64,000 nt of DNA from Psychrobacter sp. NG254 (GTDB taxonomy: Bacteria; Pseudomonadota; Gammaproteobacteria; Pseudomonadales; Moraxellaceae): contig NZ_JADHDA010000004.1 of assembly GCF_015277735.1 (NCBI RefSeq), forward strand, positions 434,001-498,000, read 5' to 3'. Below, in pieces: positions 53,175 to 61,773 of this stretch (positions within the stretch are counted from its first letter, which is position 1; every line of letters starts with the position of its first letter). The position numbers were made by a program, and so were the translations under genes. The notes under the pieces were generated by a model. The model was not told the DNA's origin and searched no databases. It saw nothing but the letters and a program-made list of their open reading frames with translations.

Positions 53175-54995
53175 ATGTCCAATGACAACGATATACACAT
53201 GGAATCAAGTGTACTTGAAGTTTTACAAAGAGTGATTAATAATTCTCAGGATAAGGACTTGCAACACATTGCCAGTATGATTGCGAGAGAATTGAAAGAA
53301 AATGACAATGGCATAAAAGCAGAAGATAGGAATTTATTGCGGCTCTTAGCAAATGCTGCCTCTATGAGGTTGACTCCCGAAAGTAATAATGAGCCGTTTC
53401 AGGCATCGATAGTATGGTCAGATGGTCGACGCTCAGCTTTACCCTCTGATTTTTCTTCAGATGACTTTAACACACTGTCGGAGATAGCTGACAATATCGA
53501 CTACCTCCCTCTCAAATCAAGAATCTTTGATTTACTTTGGGTTTCATGGCAGCCTAATAAACATATTTATGCAAGAAGAGCTATAGATTGTTATATATCC
53601 GAAAGCATTGGTTCCAAGAAGTTATCAAAAATAGAAATAAAAGAACTTGAGCGTGCCTATCGCCTATCAAAACAGATCAATTATAAAGAGCAACTGGCAG
53701 CAATTGAGCAATATTTATATGATGCACTTTACTCTGAGCCTGATAACATCATGTACTTAATAGCAGATCTTATTGAGAGAACTAATGCATTAAAAAGCAA
53801 AGTTCTAGATATTGCTTTAAGACTAGAAGACTTGGGTGTCGAATTTATAAAATCTCACAATTTTAATAATGCAATCCGTCATTTTCAGTTAAGTTCTAGG
53901 TACTATAAAAGAGGATCTAACGAAGAGAAACATATATTCACCTTAGTCCAAGTAGCTGATTGCTACGCCAAAGATGCTGATAAACACTTTAATTCAGGCC
54001 GAGGGCCAAAATTAATGTCGTCGAACCTCTTTGAAAGTGCTATTCAAGCATATAGACAAATACCAGCTAAATTCCGAGAAAGGTATTCAGTTGATAATAA
54101 GATATCCGAACTTCGTCATAAACTTAGAGAATCAGGAAGAAACATTTTTGATGAAATGAGAATTTTTAGCACTCCTTTAGAAAAGTCAGATGAGTTAATA
54201 GCTGCATCCAAGAGTTTTGTGGCTAATAAAAAATCTGAATACGAAGCTATTATTTATCTTTCTAAAGTCTGCAGTATTCCTGATTATGAGTCTTTGAAAA
54301 AATCCGAAAGTGAAAACATGAGCAAGTACTTTATAAGTTCTTTGTTCGGACCAATTCAGTATTCAAGCGACGGAAGAGTTATCGATAAAACGCCTGCAGT
54401 TGGATTCAATAATGATCAAGATTCAGTTGATATCACACTTAATAATAACATGATCAGATCTTTTGGCACTCAAATAGAGTTAAGTGTCAGATTAAGCGTT
54501 GTCCCAGCTCTTAAGCAAATTTTGAGTGAACACACTATAAGTAGGAGTTCTATTTTCGGTATATGCAACCTAAGCCCTATAGTACCAAAATCTAACATCC
54601 ACTTGATATCACACGCGATTTGGTTAGGTTTTGAGCTTGAATTTTCCACCGCCATTCATCTAATTGCACCTCAAGTAGAGCTAATTGTTCGAAATAAACT
54701 AAAAGACAGTGGAGTACACACTCCTCAGTTAGATGAAAATGGTATTGAACACGAAAGGGGTTTAAGCACACTTTTGGGTCTAGAAGAATGCAATGAAATT
54801 TTTAGTAAAGATGAGATTTTCGAATTAAAAGCTGTATTTTCAAGCTCAAGTGGTCCAAATTTACGAAATGAGGTCGCACATGGTCTTATGACTGATACAT
54901 CTGCGTATTCTTTTGCACCAAATTATGCATGGTGGGTTCTTATTAGAATGATTATTCATTCAATAATAGGGTCTGTTGAACATTCAAATAAATAA
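53175..54995 (+). CDS. DUF4209-domain protein with HEPN-like R-N-x3-H motif; candidate defence factor
   Basis: This large soluble protein (606 aa) is clearly AT-richer than its neighbours. The N-terminal ~180 residues are helical and acidic; the middle (~200-340) looks like repeated helix pairs (NFNNAIRHFQLSSRYYKRG), in TPR style. The C-terminal ~150 residues contain the block GPNLRNEVAHGLM, with Arg564, Asn565 and His569. An RNxxxHG motif defines DUF4209 as I recall it, and it has the R-x4-H form of HEPN ribonucleases. No signal peptide or membrane helix. AGAGAGG precedes the ATG by eight bases. It sits between an integrase remnant and a truncated LysR gene, so it is cargo of a decayed island. 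Function unknown; an RNA-cutting defence role is inference. Confidence 0.8.
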   Translation: MSNDNDIHMESSVLEVLQRVINNSQDKDLQHIASMIARELKENDNGIKAEDRNLLRLLANAASMRLTPESNNEPFQASIVWSDGRRSALPSDFSSDDFNTLSEIADNIDYLPLKSRIFDLLWVSWQPNKHIYARRAIDCYISESIGSKKLSKIEIKELERAYRLSKQINYKEQLAAIEQYLYDALYSEPDNIMYLIADLIERTNALKSKVLDIALRLEDLGVEFIKSHNFNNAIRHFQLSSRYYKRGSNEEKHIFTLVQVADCYAKDADKHFNSGRGPKLMSSNLFESAIQAYRQIPAKFRERYSVDNKISELRHKLRESGRNIFDEMRIFSTPLEKSDELIAASKSFVANKKSEYEAIIYLSKVCSIPDYESLKKSESENMSKYFISSLFGPIQYSSDGRVIDKTPAVGFNNDQDSVDITLNNNMIRSFGTQIELSVRLSVVPALKQILSEHTISRSSIFGICNLSPIVPKSNIHLISHAIWLGFELEFSTAIHLIAPQVELIVRNKLKDSGVHTPQLDENGIEHERGLSTLLGLEECNEIFSKDEIFELKAVFSSSSGPNLRNEVAHGLMTDTSAYSFAPNYAWWVLIRMIIHSIIGSVEHSNK

Positions 54996-55236
54996 CTCTG
55001 CTGCCGTACTGCAATCAGCAATTGACGGCCACGGCGTAGCATTAGCGCGCAGTGTAATGGCTAAAGATGACCTAGCCGCTGGGCGGTTAGTGAGGTTGTT
55101 TCCTGATATTTATTTTGAATCGCCTTTGGCGTATTATGTTATTTACCGCCCCGAATGCGCGGCGCTGCCAAGAGTACAAGCATTTAAAAGCTGGCTTTTC
55201 AAAGAGGTAGAAAATCAAGCTTTTAAAAGTGAGTAG
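54991..55236 (+). pseudogene. GcvA-like LysR regulator, C-terminal remnant
   Basis: About 82 codons match only the end of a GcvA-type LysR effector domain: NSAAVLQSAIDGHGVALARSVMAKDDLAAGRLVRLF, read as AIDGHGVALARSVM and DLAAGRLVRLFP, then YYVIYRPECAALPRVQAFKSWLF. The helix-turn-helix and most of the protein are gone. The fragment begins at the very stop codon of the DUF4209 gene, so that junction is probably the right edge of the inserted or rearranged segment. Confidence 0.8.
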
Positions 55237-55457
55237 TATTTTTATAAAAACACACCCTAATAAAGAAGATATTTATCAGAGTAAAAGATGACCTCTGTAG
55301 TTAAACACGTTGACTCCCCGTAAGTTTTCACTCCAAGTTAGCGACTTTATTTAATAAGGTAGCGTTTAATTTTGCATCTCTATAACAATTTACCACCACG
55401 AGGTTTTTTAAATGGAGTGAAGGTTTGTTCATGTAACTTTGCGATGTCTTCATCCTG

Positions 55458-55552
55458 AAAACACAAAAAAAAAGCCTTTCAAGCTTTATACTTCATAGCT
55501 TGAAAGGCTCTTTCGCTCGCATGTTTTTATCTAGGTAAGAGGTTTAATATTG
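55458..55552. terminator. repeat-borne hairpin terminator, copy 2
   Basis: AGCCTTTCAAGCT and AGCTTGAAAGGCT form a perfect 13-bp stem, flanked by A-rich and T-rich runs, inside a ~95-bp sequence also present at 31578-31669. It lies 20 bp from the stop of the convergent FAD-protein gene and may end transcription from both sides. The rest of 55237-55457 holds one variant IS-end motif (ACACACCCTAATA near 55250) and nothing else. Confidence 0.7.
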
Positions 55553-55572
55553 GGGAATGCCCAAATCCGCTC

Positions 55573-57189
55573 TTACTCTATGTTCAACATCGATTTCGCC
55601 ACAGCTTCGGCCACTTTAATACCATCAATCCCTGCTGATAATATGCCACCTGCGTAGCCCGCGCCTTCGCCTGCAGGGAATAAGCCTTTGGTATTAATGC
55701 TCTGGAATTCTTTATTGCGTTTAATGCTGATGGGTGACGACGTTCTGGTTTCTACGCCAGTGAGTAACCCATCATCAGATGAAAATCCTTGGATTTTTCT
55801 ATTAAACGCTGGAATAGCTTCACGTATCGCATCTACGGCAAAATCAGGTAACGCTTTGCTTAAATCGGTTAAGGTAATGCCTGGTGTATAAGAAGGTTTT
55901 ACATCACCTAACTCTGAGTCTGGTTTACCTTTTAAGAAATCGCCAATGGTTTGCGCTGGTGCACTGTAGTCTTTGCCGCCCAATTCAAACGCTAAGGTTT
56001 CTAGTTGTCTTTGTAGGTCGATACCGGCAAGAGGATGGTTTGGGTAATCTCGCTCTGGGTCGATGCCTACCACAATAGCACTGTTGGCGTTGCGCTCGTT
56101 TCTTGAATATTGGCTCATGCCGTTAGTGACAACACGGCCTTCTTCTGATGCGGCGGCAACCACGGTCCCGCCTGGACACATACAGAAGCTATAAACAGAA
56201 CGACCATTTTTACAATGATGCACCAGTTTGTAATCCGCAGCGCCAAGTATCTCGTTTCCAGCATTGTCACCAAAGCGTGCTTGGTCTATGGTTGACTGTT
56301 TATGTTCAATCCTAAAGCCAATCGAGAAAGGTTTTGCTTCAACATACACGCCTTTATCATGGATCATTTGGAAGGTATCACGGGCGCTATGACCAACAGC
56401 AAGAACAACATGGTTGGTTTTTAAGGTTTCGCCAGTATTAAGTGTCACTCCAGTTACTTTTGAGTCAGTGATGTGCAAGTCGTCTACGCGAGTCGCAAAA
56501 CGGACTTCCCCACCAAGCGCTATGATCTCAGCACGCATTTTTTCTACCATAGTGACTAACTTATAAGTACCTATGTGCGGTTTACTGACAAATAAAATCT
56601 CATCTGGTGCGCCAGCTTTTACAAATTCTGTCATTACTTTACGGCCGTAATGATTGGGATCTTTCACTTGGCTATATAGTTTACCGTCAGAAAAAGTACC
56701 CGCTCCGCCTTCACCGAATTGTACGTTTGATTCTGTGTTTAATTTACGCTGACGCCAAAAGCCAAAGGTGTCTTTGGTGCGTTGTCTTACTTCATTACCG
56801 CGTTCAATGATAATAGGTTTAAAACCCATTTGAGCAAGGGTAAGTGCTGCTAATAAACCACAAGGTCCAAAACCAATAACGACAGGACGCTCAGTTAAAT
56901 CTTTTGGCGCTTCACCTACATACTTATAACTAGTATCTGGTGTTGCTTTAACATGGTTGTCTGACTCAAATTGAACCAATAAATCATGTGTTAAATCCGA
57001 GTCGGTCAGGGTGATGTCTAGCGTATAAATTAATTGGATATTTCTTTTATTACGAGCATCATAACCACGTTTAAACATCACAAATGACGCCATTTGCTCA
57101 GCAGAAATCTTAAGTTTTGTCGTTATAGCAGTCGTTAAATCTTCAGGTGCATGATTTAATGGCAATTTAATTTCAGTTAAACGTATCAT
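55573..57189 (-). CDS. FAD-dependent oxidoreductase, COG2509 family
   Basis: This is a 538-residue flavoprotein. After an N-terminal ~95-residue domain comes the FAD motif VVIGFGPCGLLAALTLAQ, followed by ESNVQFGEGGAGTFSDGKLYS (read as FGEGGAGTFSDGKL), and near the C-terminus GLFPAGEGAGYAGGILSAG. These blocks are those of the widespread, still uncharacterised COG2509 family; a dehydrogenase or protective role in redox balance is often assumed. Cysteine-rich CMCPGG near residue 330 is also conserved. It begins 7 bp after a doubtful 104-codon frame. No pathway partner is adjacent. Confidence 0.88.
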   Translation of the reverse strand: MIRLTEIKLPLNHAPEDLTTAITTKLKISAEQMASFVMFKRGYDARNKRNIQLIYTLDITLTDSDLTHDLLVQFESDNHVKATPDTSYKYVGEAPKDLTERPVVIGFGPCGLLAALTLAQMGFKPIIIERGNEVRQRTKDTFGFWRQRKLNTESNVQFGEGGAGTFSDGKLYSQVKDPNHYGRKVMTEFVKAGAPDEILFVSKPHIGTYKLVTMVEKMRAEIIALGGEVRFATRVDDLHITDSKVTGVTLNTGETLKTNHVVLAVGHSARDTFQMIHDKGVYVEAKPFSIGFRIEHKQSTIDQARFGDNAGNEILGAADYKLVHHCKNGRSVYSFCMCPGGTVVAAASEEGRVVTNGMSQYSRNERNANSAIVVGIDPERDYPNHPLAGIDLQRQLETLAFELGGKDYSAPAQTIGDFLKGKPDSELGDVKPSYTPGITLTDLSKALPDFAVDAIREAIPAFNRKIQGFSSDDGLLTGVETRTSSPISIKRNKEFQSINTKGLFPAGEGAGYAGGILSAGIDGIKVAEAVAKSMLNIE

Positions 57190-57196
57190 TGGTTAC

Positions 57197-57511
57197 TCAT
57201 AAGCTCGTGTAGAAAACAGTCTCGCATTTTACTGGTACTGATACAAATAAGCGAATAAATATTTTACGTACGCGGGGTAAATTTACGGTTTCTTCAGCAT
57301 AGCTCACTACAAACACTGGCGAGATTATTAGATATTGACCTTCAAGTACTTGCTTTAGATTACTGGCAGTACCTACGTTGCATGCATATGTTGACCCAAT
57401 CACAAATTGCTGTAGAATCCGCTTGTGAAATTTGTTGTTAAAAATAATAAAATCAAGCACAAAACCCTGATTAAAAAAGCGTTCACTAAGCTCGTCGTTG
57501 CGTATAGTCAA
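57197..57511 (-). CDS. hypothetical ORF, doubtful
   Basis: This 104-codon frame starts with TTG directly after a stop codon and ends 7 bp before the FAD-protein gene. The composition is protein-like (ASNLKQVLEGQYLIISPV, PRVRKIFIRLF), but no family is recognised and no clear ribosome-binding site precedes it. It may be a small gene co-transcribed with the flavoprotein, or the remnant of a longer one. Confidence 0.25.
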   Translation of the reverse strand: MTIRNDELSERFFNQGFVLDFIIFNNKFHKRILQQFVIGSTYACNVGTASNLKQVLEGQYLIISPVFVVSYAEETVNLPRVRKIFIRLFVSVPVKCETVFYTSL

Positions 57512-57647
57512 TCAATGTTAAAGATGATAAAAGCAAGACAGTCGCAAGTACTACAGTCGTAGGCTAAGCGAGTCTAACGCTGTAACACTTTAAGAGTGAT
57601 TCGACTATAGTAGCTGCACCCTATTAGTATGATGTGATACCAAATAT

Positions 57648-57680
57648 AACCCCGAAAACTTTATGCTGCGGGGTTTTTTC
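57648..57680 (+). terminator. hairpin with T-run
   Basis: AACCCCG (57648-57654) pairs with CGGGGTT (57669-57675), with extra A/T pairing and a following run of T. No annotated plus-strand gene ends just before it; the sequence upstream (57512-57640) shows only weak tRNA-like bits. Confidence 0.7.
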
Positions 57681-57749
57681 ATGTCTACTTATCACCTTAC
57701 CCTATATCAATTATAATTATCAAAAACTCACTGTTGCACAAGGCCTATT

Positions 57750-58472
57750 ATGATCACTTATATACTCGATACCGAAACCACAGGGCTTGTTGAGCCGCAT
57801 ATGACTGAAGCCGCCTACTCTATTATTGATATCAACAATGGCAAGGTAGAAGTACTACAGGAGCCGAGAGCCAAGCGTTTTAATCCCCTTAAAGAAATCA
57901 GTCTAGGCTCGATGGCAGTGTCACATATATGTGAAGAAGATATTGCGAATGAGCCTCCTCATACAGACTTTAGACTGCCTAAAAGTGTTGATTATTTGAT
58001 TGGTCATAATATTGATTTTGATATGGCCGTTCTTAAAAATGCTGGTGTGACTCATACCCCTAAGCTGATATGCACCAATGCCATGTCCAATTATCTTCTT
58101 CCTACGCTAGAGAGCCATAAGCTGGTCTCTCTGCTTTATCACTTTCATCGCGATGTCGCACGGGCGCAAGCAAAGCATGCACATGCTGCTGTTTATGATA
58201 TTTACTTCACTCAGCTGGTGCTGGGTAGCCTAATTGATTTGGCGAATAGTCAAGGTCATGTCATCACTGATGTAGATAGCTTATATGAGTTTAGCCAAAT
58301 GGCACGTATACCCACTCATTTCAGTTTCGGCAAGCATAAGGGTAAAGCTATTGCAGAGTTGGCGACTGATTCGGATGGGGCTGGATATCTAAAATGGATG
58401 CTCAAACAAGACAGTATTGATCCTTATTTGTCTAAGGCCTGTCAGCAGGCATTGGATACGGCTGGCTTATAG
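57750..58472 (+). CDS. exoX: DEDDh 3'-5' exonuclease, ExoX-like, with DUF3820 tail
   Basis: This 240-residue protein opens with an RNase-T/DnaQ exonuclease fold: DTETTG (Asp7, Glu9) as Exo I, GHNIDFDMAVL with the Exo II aspartate near 92, and an Exo III histidine/aspartate in HAHAAVYDIYF near 145. The C-terminal ~45 residues (FSFGKHKGKAIAEL ... YLKWML) are the DUF3820/ExoX C-terminal module. E. coli ExoX degrades DNA ends in mismatch repair and recombination; the same domain pair is seen here. Single gene with terminators on both sides. Confidence 0.85.
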   Translation: MITYILDTETTGLVEPHMTEAAYSIIDINNGKVEVLQEPRAKRFNPLKEISLGSMAVSHICEEDIANEPPHTDFRLPKSVDYLIGHNIDFDMAVLKNAGVTHTPKLICTNAMSNYLLPTLESHKLVSLLYHFHRDVARAQAKHAHAAVYDIYFTQLVLGSLIDLANSQGHVITDVDSLYEFSQMARIPTHFSFGKHKGKAIAELATDSDGAGYLKWMLKQDSIDPYLSKACQQALDTAGL

Positions 58473-58548
58473 ATTTGACGCCTATTGCTATCTCAAAACC
58501 TTGACTTGAATATGCAATTAATGCTTAATAATTTGGTCAATATTGGGA

Positions 58549-58568
58549 TTTGATGACACGCCCTAATA
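58549..58568. repeat. IS-end-like motif
   Basis: TTTGATGACACGCCCTAATA is one terminus of the dispersed element family seen at 49542-49717 and 62657-62730, without a visible partner end nearby. A similar motif (AATGACACGCCCTAA) is at 59758-59772. Confidence 0.55.
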
Positions 58569-58689
58569 CATTTAACGTTTTTATAAAAATGAAGGTTGAA
58601 TAATAGAGTAAAACAGTCTAATAATAGGGTTATAAGTTCTAAACATTTATCTAGCGACTTATAACCACTATTTTTAAGGGATTAATATT

Positions 58690-59586
58690 ATGACGTACAA
58701 GAATGTAACTGTCGCGGGAAGCGGCGTTTTAGGCTATCAAATTGCCTTTCAAGCCGCCTTCCACGGTTTTAATGTCAGTGTTTACGATATCAACGATGAC
58801 GTGTTAGAAAAAGCAAAGGCAAAATTTCAATTGATGTGCAAGGCTTTTCGAAAAGATCTGAGAGCAACGCAGGAGCAGTTGGACAAGGCATTTGACAATC
58901 TTAGCTATACCTCAGACTTAGCAGAATCAGTCAAAGATGCCGATCTCATGATTGAAGCCATTCCCGAAATCCCTACACTCAAAATCGAATTTTACGAAAA
59001 ACTTGCAAAACTAGCGCCAGAGAAAACCATATTTGCGACCAATACCTCAACCCTGCTCCCTAGCCAATTTGCAGAATCAACGGGACGACCTGCTCAGTTT
59101 TTAGCCCTACATTTTGCCAATAAAATTTGGATGCATAATGTCGCTGAAATCATGGGGCACCCAGGCACAGATCCTAAAGTATTTGATGATGTCGTTGCTT
59201 TTGCTACCGCCATTGGTATGGTGGCAACGCCGCTAGATAAAGAGCAACCTGGCTACATCATGAATAGTTTGTTAGCGCCTTTTATAGATGCAGCTTTGCA
59301 ATTAGTTGCAAAAGAGGTTGCCGATCCGCATACGATAGATAAGACATGGATGATAGTAACTGGCGCGCCGTCAGGTCCATTTGCCATATTGGATACTATA
59401 GGTATCAACACGGCCTACAACATCACTAGGCTAGCCGCTGAAACGACTAAAAACCCTGCAAGACTAAAGGCCGCTAAGTATCTAAAAGAGCAGATGATCG
59501 ATAAAAATAAAATGGGTGCTGCAACTGGCGAAGGATTTTATACTTATCCAAACCCTACCTTTATGAATCCTGATTTTTTGAAATGA
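58690..59586 (+). CDS. 3-hydroxyacyl-CoA dehydrogenase (monofunctional)
   Basis: This is a 298-residue NAD+-dependent dehydrogenase. The N-terminal Rossmann motif is VAGSGVLGYQIAFQAAFHG; the catalytic-dyad region reads NTSTLLPSQFA and FLALHFANKIWMHN (His near 152), with the paired glutamate in AEIMGHPGTD. The C-terminal helical domain contains GAPSGPFAILDTIGINTAYNI. It oxidises 3-hydroxyacyl-CoA (probably hydroxybutyryl-CoA) to the 3-oxo form. The N residue of the HFxN motif is present. It stands alone with a terminator, so it is probably an auxiliary beta-oxidation or acetoacetyl-CoA enzyme. Confidence 0.88.
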   Translation: MTYKNVTVAGSGVLGYQIAFQAAFHGFNVSVYDINDDVLEKAKAKFQLMCKAFRKDLRATQEQLDKAFDNLSYTSDLAESVKDADLMIEAIPEIPTLKIEFYEKLAKLAPEKTIFATNTSTLLPSQFAESTGRPAQFLALHFANKIWMHNVAEIMGHPGTDPKVFDDVVAFATAIGMVATPLDKEQPGYIMNSLLAPFIDAALQLVAKEVADPHTIDKTWMIVTGAPSGPFAILDTIGINTAYNITRLAAETTKNPARLKAAKYLKEQMIDKNKMGAATGEGFYTYPNPTFMNPDFLK

Positions 59587-59666
59587 AAACCATTCTTTAT
59601 TGATCAGATTTTGTTAGCGTGACTTTTATGTTAAATGCTTAAAAAGCTAACATTACTGATGAAACT

Positions 59667-59700
59667 AAAAAGACCTTCAAGCGATTGAAGGTCTTTTTTA
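59667..59700 (+). terminator. rho-independent terminator of the hydroxyacyl-CoA dehydrogenase gene
   Basis: A 14-bp stem AAAAAGACCTTCAA / TTGAAGGTCTTTTT with a GCGA tetraloop and T-run lies 80 bases after the stop. Confidence 0.9.
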
Positions 59701-59798
59701 ATGTACAGAATAGCGCATCTATCAATGTGCCAATATCAATGCATCAATACGCTAATGAATGACACGCCCTAACTCAGCCTTTGAATATTGGGCTACCT

Positions 59799-61223
59799 CT
59801 ATATGCTACTGACCATTCTATCGGGTGATAAAATCGCGGCCAGTTCCTCGTCACTCAGCAATTTTTCTTGTTTGACTAGCTCAGCGACGCCTGAACCGCT
59901 TAACAAAGCATGTCCTGCGATACGACTGGCGTTTTCGTAGCCTATATGAGGCACCAGTGCCGTCACAATACCGATGCTGTTTTCGACATGCTGTGCGCAG
60001 CGGGTCTCATTGGCTGTAATGCCTTGAATGCATCGCTCATCTAGCATACGAATCGCCTTTTCTAACATACGCGCATTGTTCAGTAGATTATAAACAATCA
60101 GCGGCTCCATCGCATTGAGCTGTAGTTGCCCTGCTTCTGCTGCCATAGTAATCGTCATATCTGTACCCATCACCTGAAATGCGGTTTGGTTCATGGCCTC
60201 AGGAATTACAGGATTGACTTTACCGGGCATAATGGATGAGCCGGGCTGCATAGCCGGTAGATTTATTTCACCCAGACCGGTACGTGGCCCGCTCGATAGT
60301 AAGCGTAAATCGTTGCTCAATTTAGACAGTTTAATTGACAAACGCTTGAGAGAACCAGAAAAGCTAATAAAAGCGCCCATATCTGCGCTGGCTGCTATTA
60401 GGTCTTTGGCAAGGGTCACTGGTAGACCACTGATATCGGCTAACTCACGAATCGCCAAGCCAGCATACCCTTTGGGTGCATTGATACCCGTACCAATCGC
60501 TGTACCGCCCAAATTTAATTCGCATAACTGTAGGCAGGCGTCTTCGATTCGAGCCGTTTCACTGCCTATATCACTGGCGAAGGCATTAAACTCTTGACCT
60601 AACGTCATCGGTACCGCATCTTGTAACTGGGTGCGGCCCATTTTTAGAATATGGCTAAACGCTTGTCCTTTGGCGGCCAAGCTATTTTGCAATTTGATGA
60701 TGGCCTCTTGTAGCGGTTTTGCCGCAAACACAATCGATAAGCGTGCTGCACTAGGATAGACATCATTGGTCGACTGAGAGCGGTTGACATCATTATTAGG
60801 ATGTAGATGGCCATATTGACCATACTCAAATCCCATCTTTTTTAAGCCAATATTAGCAATCACTTCATTGGCATTCATGTTGGTCGACGTGCCTGCCCCG
60901 CCTTGGATGAGATCAACAATAAACTGGTCATGATGCGCGCCTTGTATAAGATCAGCACACGCTTCAGTAATAGCACTGAGCTTATCTTGACTGAGTAGGC
61001 CATGCTGATAATTGGCCTTAGCAGCTGCCATTTTTACCATCGCCAGTGCTTTAATCAAATCGGGGAAATGACTGATTGGCATACCAGTAATATTAAAATT
61101 TTGCGAGGCGCGTTGCGTTTGAATACCATATAAAGCGCTAGCAGGAACGGCTTGTTCACCCAATAAATCTGTTTCGATGCGAGTCAATGCTTTGTCATTG
61201 ATTAGGTTATCTGTATGTTTCAT
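59799..61223 (-). CDS. aspA: aspartate ammonia-lyase
   Basis: This 474-residue member of the aspartase/fumarase superfamily converts aspartate to fumarate and ammonia. Superfamily blocks in order are AGTSTNMNANEVIAN near residue 95, NDVNRSQSTNDVYPSA near 140, and the mobile catalytic loop GSSIMPGKVNPVIPE near 318, with the active-site serine. NRSQSTND and the LGGTAIGTGIN form favour aspartase over fumarase C. It is a single gene and could feed aspartate nitrogen and fumarate to the cell; no aspartate carrier is adjacent. Confidence 0.9.
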   Translation of the reverse strand: MKHTDNLINDKALTRIETDLLGEQAVPASALYGIQTQRASQNFNITGMPISHFPDLIKALAMVKMAAAKANYQHGLLSQDKLSAITEACADLIQGAHHDQFIVDLIQGGAGTSTNMNANEVIANIGLKKMGFEYGQYGHLHPNNDVNRSQSTNDVYPSAARLSIVFAAKPLQEAIIKLQNSLAAKGQAFSHILKMGRTQLQDAVPMTLGQEFNAFASDIGSETARIEDACLQLCELNLGGTAIGTGINAPKGYAGLAIRELADISGLPVTLAKDLIAASADMGAFISFSGSLKRLSIKLSKLSNDLRLLSSGPRTGLGEINLPAMQPGSSIMPGKVNPVIPEAMNQTAFQVMGTDMTITMAAEAGQLQLNAMEPLIVYNLLNNARMLEKAIRMLDERCIQGITANETRCAQHVENSIGIVTALVPHIGYENASRIAGHALLSGSGVAELVKQEKLLSDEELAAILSPDRMVSSI

Positions 61224-61773
61224 ATTTTTATGGCTTATTAGAGATAAGGTAAATTGAAGAAGTAAACAGACAATGCTTAGTTATTTAGAGTCATTGTCTT
61301 GGCGTTACTAAAAATTAGAGCCATCGTAACCGAGAATGTAGAGCAAGAAAAACGTAAATATTCTGCTCTCAGCCCCAAAAATTTTGGTGCTCAGCAAAAA
61401 ATATTATAGATAAGGTTGGTCTATAGTCAGTCCAATATTAAAAAGATACAGCGGGACTGGGATGAATGTTTCACTGTCTCTGTCGGCATAGGCACAGCAA
61501 GCCAGAAAAATTTATACCAGTTTCGCGTTATTAAATACTATATCCGTTTTATTGAGTATCGGCTCTATCGAAAGAGGTTAATACTTTTAGGGCAGGTTTT
61601 TTGAAGGATGTTTATTCAATAGCAGAGATTTTTTATGAGAGGTTGCACTGATTGAAAAAGGTTGACGGGTTAAAGTGGCTAATTAATTGCCAAGTTTAAA
61701 TAGCGCAAGCAGACGCCTAGTCCGAGTGAGAACACGAACTAGGCTGCTAGGCATTGTAAGATTGCAGACTAAC
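61224..61773. other. long gap with one hairpin
   Basis: About 550 bp without a supported gene. A 62-codon plus-strand frame at 61416-61604 lacks a ribosome-binding site and any family. GCCTAGTCCG and CGAACTAGGC (61715-61744) form a 10-bp stem with one mismatch, just downstream of the LysR gene, but without a T-run. The aspA promoter must lie at 61230-61330. Confidence 0.4.

Noticed and set aside
57540..57635. tRNA-like 3' end (GATTCGACT, GTAGCTGCACC)
   Set aside because: T-arm pairing is poor and no anticodon arm could be folded, unlike the clearer fragment at 31796.
61416..61604. 62-codon plus-strand frame upstream of aspA
   Set aside because: No ribosome-binding site, no recognisable family, and it opens inside AT-rich promoter-like DNA.
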